Shown: positions 7,999-16,772 of the stretch, in pieces
Numbering within the stretch: position 1 is the stretch's first letter
Layout: each line of letters starts with the position of its first letter
Assembly (NCBI GenBank): GCA_964520785.1
Contig: CAZFQG010000031.1
Location: 1-40,531 of the forward strand
DNA length: 40,531 nucleotides
Reading direction: 5' to 3'
From: CAZFQG01 sp964520785
GTDB lineage: Bacteria > Planctomycetota > Planctomycetia > Pirellulales > Thermoguttaceae
Position numbers and translations under genes: made by a program
The notes under the pieces: model-generated
Databases searched by the model: none
Seen by the model: the letters and a program-made list of their open reading frames with translations, nothing else
What the model was told of the DNA's origin: nothing

Positions 7999-9525
7999 GT
8001 GGGAGTATTTCTGGGAATTGATATCGGTACATCCGGAACGAAAACCTTGGCCATGGACGAAAAGGGGGCGATCCTCGCCGAGGCGATGGAAACCTACCCT
8101 TGTTACGCACCGAAACCGCTCTGGAGCGAACAAGATCCCGAGGATTGGTGGATAGCGACCGTCGCCTCCGTGCGGAAGGTCGTTCGAACCGCCAAGTTAA
8201 AGTCGGCGGACGTCCGCGCGATCGGACTCTCCGGTCAGATGCACGGTTCCGTCTTTTTGGATAAAGATGACGAAGTCATTCGCCGGGCGATCCTTTGGAA
8301 CGACCAACGGACGGCCGCGGAATGCGACGAGATCGAGTCGCGCGCCGGCGGTCGGGCGAAGTTGATAAACATGGTCGCCAATCCGGCCCTTACCGGTTTC
8401 ACCGCCCCGAAAATCCTTTGGCTGCGGAATCACGAGCCGAAGCACTTCGAGAAACTCCGCAAGGTGCTTCTGCCGAAGGACGAAATCCGTCGGCGACTAA
8501 CCGGAGAATACGCGACGGAGGTCTCCGACGCCAGCGGGATGCTCCTCTTGGACGTGGCTCACCGAAGATGGTCGGCGCCGTTACTCTCGGCACTCGAACT
8601 GGACCCGGCCCTTCTGGCGACCTGTCACGAATCGGAAGAAGTCACCGGTAACCTGACGAAAGACGCCGCCAAGCAACTCGGCCTGTCGACCGAGTGCGTC
8701 GTGGTGGGGGGGGCGGGAGACTGCGCCGCCGGGGCCGTTGGGAACGGGATCGTCACCCGAGGTGTTCTTTCCACCTCGCTGGGAACCTCGGGGGTCATGT
8801 TCGTCCACAGCGATGAGTTGAAGGTCGACCCGGCGGGGCGCGTCCACACGTTCTGCCACGCCGTCCGGGGAAAATGGCACATGATGGGGGTCACGCTTTG
8901 TGCCGGAGGATCGTTTCAATGGTTCCGCAACGCACTCTGCCAGGCGGATTGGGACAAGGCGAAACGTCAGAAGCGGGAAATCTATGACTGTCTCATGGAA
9001 GAAGCGGCCGGCGCTCCGGTCGGGAGCGAAGGGCTCTTCTTCCTGCCGTACCTCTCCGGGGAGCGGACGCCCCATGCGGATCCTCACGCGCGCGGTTCGT
9101 TCGTGGGCCTGACACTGGCGCACACCAGGGCCCATCTGCTCCGCTCGGTGATCGAGGGAGTTACGTTATCGCTCCGCGAGAGCCTTGCTATTTACGATGC
9201 CCTGGAGGTCCCCATTCGCCAAATCCGTGCCTCCGGCGGCGGTAGCCGCAGCCCCTTCTGGCGCCAGGTCCAGGCCGACGTCTTCGGCAGGAAGGTGGTG
9301 ACGACCAACACGGAGGAAGGCCCCGCCTATGGGGTCGCCCTTCTCGCTGCGGTTGGTGCCGGGGCCTATAAGAACGTGCAAGAGGCCTGCACGGCGACGA
9401 TTCATGTCGTCAAGGAAACCAAGCCGGACGCGAAAGCGCGCCGCTACTATGACATGGCATTTCCGGTCTACCAAGGACTCTATCAGTCCCTGAAGGCCGA
9501 TTTCCGCCGGATCGCGGACCTGTAG
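7999..9525 (+). CDS. xylB: xylulokinase
   Basis: FGGY-family sugar kinase of 508 residues that phosphorylates D-xylulose to D-xylulose 5-phosphate in the cytoplasm, the entry to the pentose phosphate pathway. The N-terminus shows the phosphate-binding loop GIDIGTSGTKTLAMDE, then LSGQMHGSV and ILWNDQRTAAE, hallmarks of XylB. The C-terminal half shows FLPYLSGERTPHADPHARG and ASGGGSRSPFWRQVQADVFG, the family signature. I chose the GTG at 7999 because AAGGAG lies six bases upstream and the family begins directly before the GIDIGT loop; an in-frame start at 7942 would add 19 unsupported residues. A stem-loop follows the gene at 9543-9559. It is divergent from a sugar-binding lipoprotein. Confidence 0.93.
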   Translation: MGVFLGIDIGTSGTKTLAMDEKGAILAEAMETYPCYAPKPLWSEQDPEDWWIATVASVRKVVRTAKLKSADVRAIGLSGQMHGSVFLDKDDEVIRRAILWNDQRTAAECDEIESRAGGRAKLINMVANPALTGFTAPKILWLRNHEPKHFEKLRKVLLPKDEIRRRLTGEYATEVSDASGMLLLDVAHRRWSAPLLSALELDPALLATCHESEEVTGNLTKDAAKQLGLSTECVVVGGAGDCAAGAVGNGIVTRGVLSTSLGTSGVMFVHSDELKVDPAGRVHTFCHAVRGKWHMMGVTLCAGGSFQWFRNALCQADWDKAKRQKREIYDCLMEEAAGAPVGSEGLFFLPYLSGERTPHADPHARGSFVGLTLAHTRAHLLRSVIEGVTLSLRESLAIYDALEVPIRQIRASGGGSRSPFWRQVQADVFGRKVVTTNTEEGPAYGVALLAAVGAGAYKNVQEACTATIHVVKETKPDAKARRYYDMAFPVYQGLYQSLKADFRRIADL

Positions 9526-9542
9526 CCTCTCCGTTTCGGCAT

Positions 9543-9559
9543 TCCCGGCACGGCCGGGA
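9543..9559 (+). terminator. stem-loop downstream of xylB
   Basis: TCCCGGC (9543-9549), loop ACG, GCCGGGA (9553-9559): a perfect 7-bp GC-rich stem 18 bases after the xylB stop, followed by a moderately T-rich stretch. Probably an intrinsic terminator, though the T-run is interrupted. Confidence 0.5.
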
Positions 9560-9692
9560 GCATTATTTGACGGTTTAATCTTGTTTTTCCTTTTTTGGGC
9601 CGGACCGTTCCGATGGGCAGTTCGGCCTGAGTTATGTTTGCGTGTTGCCATTCAAACCGAATATGTTGGTTTTTTTCTGAAAGGTCTGAATA

Positions 9693-10278
9693 ATGAGATG
9701 CTGGACACGGGTTTTCGTCGCGTTGTTCGTTCCCCTGTTCTCGCTATCGGCAGCCGCCGAAGTGCCGAAACCGGAAGACGAACCGGCAACCCAAGAGGGA
9801 GCGGCCATGGAAGAGGCTGTGGAGGAAGAGACTTCCGAGCACTATGAGCACCTGAAATGTCTGGAATGGATGCTCGGCACCTGGACCGCGGAGGATGTGG
9901 AAGCTTCCGCGACCACGACCGTCCGCTGGACCAAGAACCGGAGTTTTCTCGCCCGGAGTTTCAAGATCGTCACGGCCGACGAGCATGAGTTGGAGGGGAC
10001 GCAGGTGATCGGATGGGATCCCATCCGCAAAGAAATCCGCTCCTGGATGTTCGACTCCGAGGGGGGGGTTCGGAGAAGGGTCCTGGAAGAACGACGGTAA
10101 CCGTTGGGTAGTGAAGTCCTCCCAGGTTCTGGCCGGAGGCAAGCGAGCCGCGGCCGTCAATATCATGACTCAGGTCGACGAGGATACGGTTACCTGGCAG
10201 TCCATTAATCGCGAGGTCGACGGTGAGATGATTACCAACGGGCCGGAAATCACGCTGGTCCGCGCGAACGCGGAATAG
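9693..10278 (+). pseudogene. small secreted protein of unknown function, broken by a frameshift in a G8 run
   Basis: The frame opens at 9693 with a signal peptide (MRCWTRVFVALFVPLFSLSAA) and an acidic linker. A compact domain follows: HLKCLEWMLGTWTAED, VRWTKNRSFLARSF, EGTQVIGWDPIRKEIRSWMF. I recognise this pattern from planctomycete secreted proteins, where it sometimes follows a SnoaL-like domain, but know no function. The frame ends early at 10100. Removing one G from the eight-G run at 10061-10068 restores an uninterrupted 194-residue protein (SEGGFGEGSWKNDGNRW, AAVNIMTQVDEDTVTWQSI) ending at TAG 10276-10278. The break is therefore a single-base insertion in a homopolymer: mutation, sequencing error, or slippage. 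The gene lies 75 bases ahead of the glycine-rich secreted protein. Confidence 0.7.
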
Positions 10279-10352
10279 TCTCCGCTGCGCGGCGGTGCCG
10301 TTCGGCCGCCGTTTTGCATCCCACGACTACCCTACCCCAAACAGGTGTGATC

Positions 10353-11695
10353 ATGAAACACGCGTTTTTCGTTTGCGTTGTCTTGGCTCTTGTGGTGGTA
10401 CCGATGTCCGACGCCGCTTTCGCCCAGAGAGGCGGCCGCGGCGGCGGAGGACGTGGTGGAGGTGGAGTACCTGGGGGTGGTGCGCATCTCGGCGGTGGTG
10501 CGATCGGTGCCCTAACCTCGGGTCCGGCGTTCCGCGACCAGGGACCGGCGTCCAGAGGCCCTCGACCGGATTGCCCACGCCGCCACTAGGGGCAAGTCGA
10601 CCCCCGGTCGGTGCCGGACGCCCGTCCCTGGGGATTACGCCACCGGCGGGTGGCCTTCCTGCACTGGGCGAAGGACGGCCGTCGCCCGGGGCGGTTCAGG
10701 ACTTTCTGGGGCTGCCTTCGCGGCCGACGACGCTGCCGGCAGGAACGCGCCCCGGCGGAGGCAGCCTGTTCGGTCCCGGTAACCGACCCGGCATTGCTGA
10801 CCGACCCGGCATTGCTGACAGACCCGGAATCGCCGACAGACCGGGCACCGGCGACAGACCTGGCATTGCCGATCGCCCCGGTATTGGCGACCGACCCGGG
10901 ATCGGCGACCGGCCGGGAATCGGTGACCGCCCAGGCGGGGGAATTGACATCGACCGTGACATGGTCGTTAATCGGGTGAACAACCGCTACGTGGGGGCAG
11001 CATCGCGTCCGTTCACGCAAGGTTGGTGGGGTGCCCATCGTCTGGCGGCAATCAGACCGTGGCACCCATGGTTCCGGCCGGAATGGCGCTATCGGGCCAA
11101 TTACTGGTGGCGTCGCGCAACGGCGCTGGGGATTACCGGTTGGTTTTCGTATGGCTGGGCCGAACCGATTTACTACACGTACGGTGACGGCGGCAACGTC
11201 GTCTATCAAGACAACTCCGTCTACGTCAACGGCCAAGTGGCGTGCACGGCCGAGGAGTACTACCAGCAGGCCGAGACCATCGCCGCCGACGTTCCTCAAA
11301 TCACCGAACAACAGGCGGACACGATCGAATGGCTCCCCCTGGGTGTTTTCGCCATCACCAAGGAAGGGGTGAACGACTCCGATTACCTCCTGCAACTGGC
11401 GGTCACCAAGGATGGCGTCATTGCCGGAACGCTCGTCAACGAGGCGACCGAATCGGTCCGCCCGGTCGAGGGACGCGTCGACAAGGAGACTCAGCGCGCC
11501 GCCTGGCACTTCGTCGACGGGAAGAACCCCGAAGTCGTCATGGAAACGAGCATCTACTCCCTGACGCAGGACCAATGTACGGCCCTGATTCACTTCGGCC
11601 CGGATAAAACGCAGCAGGTCGTGTTGGTCCGCATTGACGAACCGAAAGGTTCTCCGGAGGCCTCAGCCGAGACTTCCGCCGCGAACGAGGAGTAG
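10353..11695 (+). pseudogene. glycine/proline-rich secreted 'mu-protocadherin-like' protein, frameshifted
   Basis: The gene starts at 10353 with a signal peptide (MKHAFFVCVVLALVVVPMSDAAFA) followed by RGGRGGGG. This frame runs to a stop at 10586-10588, but from about 10510 the family-like text continues in another frame (LGSGVPRPGTGVQRPSTG), consistent with loss of one base near 10505-10520. The second frame is open to 11695. It holds Pro-rich sequence, eight tandem six-residue repeats of the type RPGI(A/G)D (10784-10927), a WW-rich segment (TQGWWGAHR, RANYWWRRA, GWFSYGW) and a C-terminal domain (VYVNGQVACTAEEYYQQA, WLPLGVFAITKEG, HFVDGKNPEVVMETSIYSLTQDQC). Planctomycete proteins of this layout are often labelled mu-protocadherin, cell-surface; the role is unknown. 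The intact protein would have about 447 residues. Confidence 0.65.
10784..10927 (+). repeat. eight tandem 18-bp repeats coding RPGI(A/G)D units
   Basis: Eight consecutive 18-base units inside the glycine/proline-rich gene. The first two (10784-10801, 10802-10819) are identical and the others diverge mostly at third positions, which suggests selection on the hexapeptide. The reverse strand is also open here, a shadow of the repeat. Confidence 0.85.
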
Positions 11696-11811
11696 ACTTC
11701 GCCGGATCGCCCCGCATCGGGTTCCTTCGGTGGAGGTGTATTGGATCGCGGGCTACGAGCGGATGAACCTCGGCCGTGCCGAGAACCACCCACCCCGCCA
11801 TACTCCGTAAT

Positions 11812-14271
11812 ATGACGCATGCATCCCGCTTTCGCCGGCTCACTGCAATCCTCATCCTCGGCGCCGCGACCGGCGGCGCCGAGGAACCGGGGACGTTTTC
11901 CTATCGCGACCCCGACCTCCCGCCGCTGCTGGAATTCCTCGACGGCACCCCTGTCCGAACGCCGGCGGACTTCGAACGGCGCAAGGCGGAAATCCGCGGG
12001 CTGTTCGAAGACTATTTTTTCGGGTCGTTCCCCGAGAAGCCGCCTAAGCTCCTCTCCGCGGAGGTCCTGGAGGAAAAGCATCCGGAGGACGGCTCCACCC
12101 GCCGCCGGGTGAAGCTGGTCTTCGACACGCCCAATAAGGCATCCATGGAGATTTGGGTGTGGATCCCGAAAGGGGAGGGGCCGTTTCCGCTCGTGCTGAC
12201 GCAGCCGAGGTTCTATCAGATATTCTGGGCGGAAGACGCGCTGAAACGCGGGTACATCGCGTGCCTCTACCCGGGTCTCGACGTGCATCATCAAGAGGGG
12301 GACTACCCCGGCTATGAGACCGTCTGGCGGACGTTCCAACAGGAATACCCCGAGGCGAGTTGGCAGTCTTCTCTGGCGATCCAGGCATGGCTCGCCGGAA
12401 GGGCGCTGGATTACCTGCTCGATCCAGAGTACGACTACGCCATCGCTCCGGGGCAAGTCGGGATCGTCGGCTTTTCGCGTTACGGCAAACAGTCGCTTTA
12501 CGCGGCGGCGCTGGACGAGCGGATCACGGCCGTCGTCGCGCGGAGTTCCGGCACGCCGGCGGCGGTCGGCTACCGTTTCGCGGGAAGGCACACGTTCGCC
12601 GAATCGCTCGCCGATTTCCCACCTGCCTGGGCGAAAGCGTCGCTTCGCGAGTTTCACGGGCGGGAGAACAAACTGCCCATCGAGGGGCACGGTCTGTTGG
12701 CGCTGATCGCCCCGCGCCGGGTGATGCTGCACACGGCCTACAACGACGACAGCGACCCCACGTTCGGCGCGGAGCGGACGTATCTCGAGGGTCGGTCCGT
12801 CTACCGGTTCCTCGGCAAGCCGGAAAATCTGCGGCTAATGTACCGTACCGGCAGCCACGAATCGGGACCCGCCCCGGATTACGTCACGGCGGAACACCGC
12901 AAGCAGAACCTCGACTGGTTCGATCTCTCTTTCGGCCGCGGCACGGTGAAGCAGGAGGACTTTGCCGAGGTCCTGCTCCACCAATTCGACTGGGAGGCCT
13001 GGAAGGAGGCGCAAGACGCGGAATCGCTGGATTCCCCCTTCAGTGGCGAGGCCTTGGACGATGCCGACCGCGCGCGACGAATCCGGTGGCTGCTCGGCCG
13101 TGCGCCGGATCAGGTCGCGTGGGATGGGAAGGTCACGTTCCTCTCGCCCGAGGAATCGGCCGTCATGTCGCACGACCGGTGGGCGGCGGCGAACACGGCG
13201 CGAATGCCGGTGAGCTTCGGCGAGAACGTCCGGGGCAATCTGTATTACAACCCGAACGTGAAGGAACCGGTCGCGGCGGTAATCTGGCTGCATCCCTTTT
13301 CCTATGCCACCGGCTACAACGAGGGCTACGGCGTGGAGGGGACGACCGTCTATCACCGGCTCGCGGCGGAAGGTTACGCGGTCCTCGCGTTCGACCAGTG
13401 CGGCTTCGGCGCGCGGCTTCTGGAAGGAACCGCTTTCTACGAAAACCACCCGGCGTGGTCGCGGTTCGGCCGGATGGTACACGACGTCCGCGCGGCGGTC
13501 GATTTCCTCGCCGAGGGCAAGGGTGCTTCGCAGGGAAAGGTGCCCGAAATCCGCAACGACCGGATCTACGTTCTGGGGTATTCCTTGGGCGGAATGGTCG
13601 GGCTGCACGCGGCCGCCCTCGACGAGCGGATTGCCGGCGTGGCCGGTTTCTGCGGATTCACGCCGCTGCGAACGGACACTCCGGATAAACCGACCGGCGG
13701 CCTCGAGCGGTTCTGGAATTGGCATGCGCTGCTCCCACTGCTGGGCACGTTCGAGGGACATCAGACGCGGATTCCGTACGATTACGAAGACGTCCTGACG
13801 TTGATCGCCCCCCGGCCCTGCCTGATTTACGCCCCAGTGCGAGACCGCTTCGCCGACGCAAGCGACGTAGCCGCGTGCCTGGAGAAGGCAAAGGCGGCGT
13901 GGCGCGCAAAGGGAAGTCCCGGCGGCCTAATCGTGCAGACCCCCGACGACATCAACCGGTTCCAATCCGAACAACATGCGGTATTTCTCGATTGGTTACG
14001 GGTGGAAACGAGGCTCAAGAGGGCAAAGACGAGCATTTCGCCAAGAACGGTCGTTCCCAGGGAACGCCGCGCGGCGGGACCGGCACCGGAGGCTGTCGCG
14101 GGGGGAAGGACACCCAGGATGAACGGGAAGGCGGTCATCAGGATCGGCCGCAGGCGCAGATGCGAGGTCTCGATGATCGGCTTCCCCTGGTCTCGGAGGT
14201 TCTGGGCGAATTCCACGATCAGGATCGAGTTTTTGCTGCACAGACCGATCAGCATGACCATGCCGATCTGA
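11812..14271 (+). CDS. secreted double alpha/beta hydrolase (CE15-like front, esterase-like back), 3' end disrupted
   Basis: The reading frame of 819 residues starts at ATG 11812, giving a short signal-like segment (LTAILILGAATGGA). The first half (about 30-395) resembles CE15 glucuronoyl esterases: VWIPKGEGPFPLVLTQ and GFSRYGKQSLYAAALDERI with nucleophile S222, SRYGK being the CE15-type elbow. The second half (about 430-730) is another alpha/beta hydrolase: WLHPFSYATGYNEG, AVLAFDQCGFGAR and GYSLGGMVGLHAAALDERIAG with S591, then TLIAPRPCLIYAPVRDRFA. Both halves carry a serine elbow, so this is a tandem enzyme, plausibly removing ester decorations from glucuronoxylan-like chains. Homology stops near 14010 (HAVFLDWLR); from there the frame runs antisense through an RND pump fragment to a stop at 14271, so the natural end is lost or replaced. 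Confidence 0.75.
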   Translation: MTHASRFRRLTAILILGAATGGAEEPGTFSYRDPDLPPLLEFLDGTPVRTPADFERRKAEIRGLFEDYFFGSFPEKPPKLLSAEVLEEKHPEDGSTRRRVKLVFDTPNKASMEIWVWIPKGEGPFPLVLTQPRFYQIFWAEDALKRGYIACLYPGLDVHHQEGDYPGYETVWRTFQQEYPEASWQSSLAIQAWLAGRALDYLLDPEYDYAIAPGQVGIVGFSRYGKQSLYAAALDERITAVVARSSGTPAAVGYRFAGRHTFAESLADFPPAWAKASLREFHGRENKLPIEGHGLLALIAPRRVMLHTAYNDDSDPTFGAERTYLEGRSVYRFLGKPENLRLMYRTGSHESGPAPDYVTAEHRKQNLDWFDLSFGRGTVKQEDFAEVLLHQFDWEAWKEAQDAESLDSPFSGEALDDADRARRIRWLLGRAPDQVAWDGKVTFLSPEESAVMSHDRWAAANTARMPVSFGENVRGNLYYNPNVKEPVAAVIWLHPFSYATGYNEGYGVEGTTVYHRLAAEGYAVLAFDQCGFGARLLEGTAFYENHPAWSRFGRMVHDVRAAVDFLAEGKGASQGKVPEIRNDRIYVLGYSLGGMVGLHAAALDERIAGVAGFCGFTPLRTDTPDKPTGGLERFWNWHALLPLLGTFEGHQTRIPYDYEDVLTLIAPRPCLIYAPVRDRFADASDVAACLEKAKAAWRAKGSPGGLIVQTPDDINRFQSEQHAVFLDWLRVETRLKRAKTSISPRTVVPRERRAAGPAPEAVAGGRTPRMNGKAVIRIGRRRRCEVSMIGFPWSRRFWANSTIRIEFLLHRPISMTMPI

Positions 14272-14670
14272 CAGTAGACTTCGTTCGTGTGCGAAAGTAG
14301 CCACTGCGCGCCGATCCCGCCGAACATGGCCAAAGGCACCGAGAGCATCACCACCAGGGGCATGACCCAGCTTTCGTACTGGGCGTCCAAGAACAGGTAG
14401 ACGAACACGAACGCCAAGCCGAAGATCACCGGGGCCAGGTTCGCCGCCTGGAGCTGCTGGTAGATGATGCCGGTCCATTCGTACCGCATCCCCTCCGGCA
14501 GGACGTCGGCGGCGATCCGTTTCATCGCCTCGACCGCCCGGCCCGAATTATTCCCGAAGTGTTTCGCGCCCGTTGATGAGGGCGGAGTGGAACATGTTAT
14601 AGTAGGGGACGGTCTCGGGCCCGAGTTCCGTCCGGACCTCGGCGATGACCGATAGGGGAATCACCGGCGT
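14010..14670 (-). pseudogene. fragment of an RND (AcrB-type) efflux pump, truncated both ends and frameshifted
   Basis: Read on the minus strand from 14670: IPLSVIAEVRTELGPETVP, YYNMFHSALING; then, after a one-base shift near 14550, NNSGRAVEAMKRIAADVLPEG, MRYEWTGIIYQQ, FGLAFVFVYLFLDAQYESW, MPLVVMLSVPLAMFGG, GMVMLIGLCSKNSILIVEFA and RLRPILMTAFPFILGVLP. This is the second periplasmic loop and last transmembrane helices of an AcrB/MexB-family inner-membrane transporter, about one fifth of such a protein. It stops abruptly at about 14012 (LLSL) against the alpha/beta hydrolase and at about 14670 against a beta-helix protein. It cannot be functional. Both edges carry the hexamer TCAAGA (14015-14020 and 14671-14676). 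Confidence 0.8.
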
Positions 14671-15461
14671 TCAAGAATCATAGACAACGCTGCCGTCTAC
14701 GGCGGAGATGGCTACAGCATCATCGCACGCTATGCAGATGTCTTCAATAACGGCAGCCCGTTGACAGGAGCCCACAATCTCATTGGTAATGGTATGTATT
14801 GGATGAAAGACGGAGAAGACGGCAACCTGATCGGAACGGTGTGGTATCCCATCGACCCGCGTTTCGTCCGTAATCCCTCCCACGGCGGCGACGGGTGGGG
14901 GGACGACCCTACGACTCCAGACATCGACGAGTCGGCCAACGACGATTTCGGCGACCTGCGGGGCTTCTGCCCGACAGCCCGGCGATCAATGCGGGCAGTA
15001 ACGCATTGCTCCCGGCCGATACGTTCGATCTGGACGCGGACGGCGACGTCGACGAAATGTTGCCGGTCGACTTCGGCGGCAATCCGCGGGTTCAAAACGG
15101 AATCGTCGACATGGGGGTCTACGAGCGGTTCGTTCAACCGGCCTTCCCGGCCGATCTCAACGGGGACGGATTCGTCGGCTCGGCCGATCTGGATATCGTC
15201 CGTGCGAACTGGGGGCGGACCGTTCTGCCGTGGAGTCTGCTCGACGGAGATGCGACCTCGGCAAGCGGCGGCGTCTACGGTCCGCCTCGGCCAAGCGAAT
15301 CGCCCGCCGGCGCGGAGGGGGCGACCGGCGCCCTTTTCGCCACTCGCCGCGACCTGGCCGAGGCCGCTTGGATGGCGGCGGTGGAGGGCTTGAAGACGCG
15401 GCGTAAGGAACGAACGGACCGCGCGGTCGACGCCGTGATGCTCCAGTGGGAGGCTCGGTAG
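14671..15461 (+). pseudogene. 3' part of a beta-helix/dockerin-like secreted protein, frameshifted
   Basis: The sequence begins in mid-protein at the RND junction (IIDNAAVYGGDGYSIIARY, GAHNLIGNGMYW), in the style of right-handed beta-helix surface proteins. Near 14965 the frame changes by one base: NDDFGDLR in one frame continues as LLPDSPAINAGSNALLPAD in the next. It then runs through a calcium-binding dockerin-like half (DLNGDGFVGSADLDIVRANWG) to a tail RRDLAEAAWMAAVEGLKTRRK ending at TAG 15459-15461. Only one clean DxNxDG half is present; the second (DGDATSASGG) is degenerate. Such tails are common on planctomycete exported proteins. With no 5' end and a frameshift it is a remnant. It converges with the sugar isomerase gene 16 bases away. 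Confidence 0.7.
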
Positions 15462-15476
15462 AAGCAGTTTCGGCGT

Positions 15477-16457
15477 CTACAACCCGAACGCCTTCTGCAT
15501 TTGCTCGCGGACGAGCGTGAGCCGTTCCAGGCCGCCGCCGCCCACTTCGGCCGTCGCCCAGCCGGTGAAGCCGATGTCGTCGAGCGCCCCTCGAACCTCG
15601 TCCCATGGGAGGTCCCCTTCGCCGATGTCGGTGAACTTGTCCTCCGCGCGGCTGAAGCCCTTCACGTCCAGCTTCACGCAGCGGTAGCCGAACTCGCGAA
15701 TCCATTCGCCGGGGCGGCCGTATTTCCAGTGGTTGCCGATGTCGTAGTACATGCCGACCCAGGGGCTGTTGAAACTGTCGACGAACTCAACGAACTTCGC
15801 CGCCGTTTGCTCCGGCGGGGCCGGCTTGTCGTGGTCGTAGAACATCTGGTTCCACACGTTCTCGATCAAGATCGGCTGGCCCAACGCGGCCGCCAGCGGA
15901 AGGAGTTTCTTGATCTCGTCGCGGCAGCGATTGGCGATCTCGTCGGCCGGGCCGTCGGAGGCGCTCCCAACGACGATCAAGACGCCGCTCCCGCCGGCGG
16001 CGTGCGACACGCGGATGCAGTGTTCGATATTCGCGACACCCTTCGCGCGGACCGCCGCGTCGGCGCTTGTCAGCCGGTCGCTCCAGTGCGCGTGGTTGAT
16101 CGCGTTGTGAACGAACACGCGGGATTGTGCCACCGCCGCGGCCGCCTCCTCGGGAGTACACTCCGCCGCCTGGTCCAGGTCGACGCCGTCGAAACCGGCC
16201 TCGCCGGCCAAGGCCAACCGGTCCGCCAGCGAGAGCTTCTTACCCCCCTCCTCACGGGTGATCATCCCGAGCTTGCAGGAAAGGAGGATTTTCTTCCCCT
16301 CCGGTGGCGTAATGACCGGCTCGCTTCGGGGCGCCCCGGCGTCCTCGGCCCGCGAAGACACCGCGGCCCCGGACGCCAATGCGGCGGCCCCGGCGGCAAT
16401 GAACCCGCGGCGGCTGAGGGCGGTTTTCGTAATGGTGGAAGAATCGGCTAGTCTCAT
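15477..16457 (-). CDS. Tat-exported sugar phosphate isomerase/epimerase-like TIM-barrel protein
   Basis: The product has 326 residues. I chose ATG 16457 because AGGAG lies eight bases upstream. The N-terminus is a Tat signal (SRRGFIAAGAAALASG), so it is exported folded. The rest is the xylose-isomerase-like / AP-endonuclease-2 TIM barrel (PF01261): LALAGEAGFDGVDLD, LPLAAALGQPILIENVWNQMF, VGMYYDIGNHWKYG, RCVKLDVKGFSRAEDKF, GEGDLPWDEVRGALDDIGFTGWATAEVGGG. Likely metal ligands are the Glu of ILIEN, the Asp of YYDIGN and the Glu of TAEVG. Family members isomerise or epimerise keto-sugars; exported versions are abundant in planctomycetes with unknown substrates. A promoter candidate lies at 16555-16584. 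Confidence 0.85.
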   Translation of the reverse strand: MRLADSSTITKTALSRRGFIAAGAAALASGAAVSSRAEDAGAPRSEPVITPPEGKKILLSCKLGMITREEGGKKLSLADRLALAGEAGFDGVDLDQAAECTPEEAAAAVAQSRVFVHNAINHAHWSDRLTSADAAVRAKGVANIEHCIRVSHAAGGSGVLIVVGSASDGPADEIANRCRDEIKKLLPLAAALGQPILIENVWNQMFYDHDKPAPPEQTAAKFVEFVDSFNSPWVGMYYDIGNHWKYGRPGEWIREFGYRCVKLDVKGFSRAEDKFTDIGEGDLPWDEVRGALDDIGFTGWATAEVGGGGLERLTLVREQMQKAFGL

Positions 16458-16554
16458 GATTGTTCTCCTGGGATGCGGAAATCTGGTGACGCGGTCCCGG
16501 CGGGTTCCCGACCGGCGGGTTCGCGGTAGTACATCTGTCGCGGCAGTGTATCCG

Positions 16555-16584
16555 ATTGTACCAGCCCCGCCATGGCAGTGTCCA
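16555..16584 (-). promoter_or_regulatory. promoter candidate for the sugar isomerase gene
   Basis: On the minus strand TGGACA (16579-16584), 18 bases, TACAAT (16555-16560); each hexamer matches five of six consensus bases. The leader would be about 90 bases. The rest of the 315-base gap 16458-16772 shows no convincing gene. Confidence 0.45.
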
Positions 16585-16772
16585 GCCACTCGCTCCAAAC
16601 ACTGACGTTGGACTGGACGAAGCGCCGGCTCATTGGCCCTTCCCTCCATCCCGCTTCTGTGGTTCTTTGATCCGTGCACGGTGCTTTCTTCCAAGCATCC
16701 CCGCGAGCAATTCGCTCCGACGACCGCGCACCGGAATCGCCCGCGATCGGCTCGGTTTTCGTCCGCGAGCTA

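Noticed and set aside
10295..11695. One continuous 466-codon frame covering the glycine-rich gene
   Set aside because: Its first 70 residues are Arg/Cys/Trp-rich noise; the signal peptide lies in a different frame at 10353, so the gene is frameshifted, not longer.
14010..14271. C-terminal extension of the alpha/beta hydrolase
   Set aside because: This stretch is the antisense of clear RND pump sequence, so the extra residues have no meaning as a domain.
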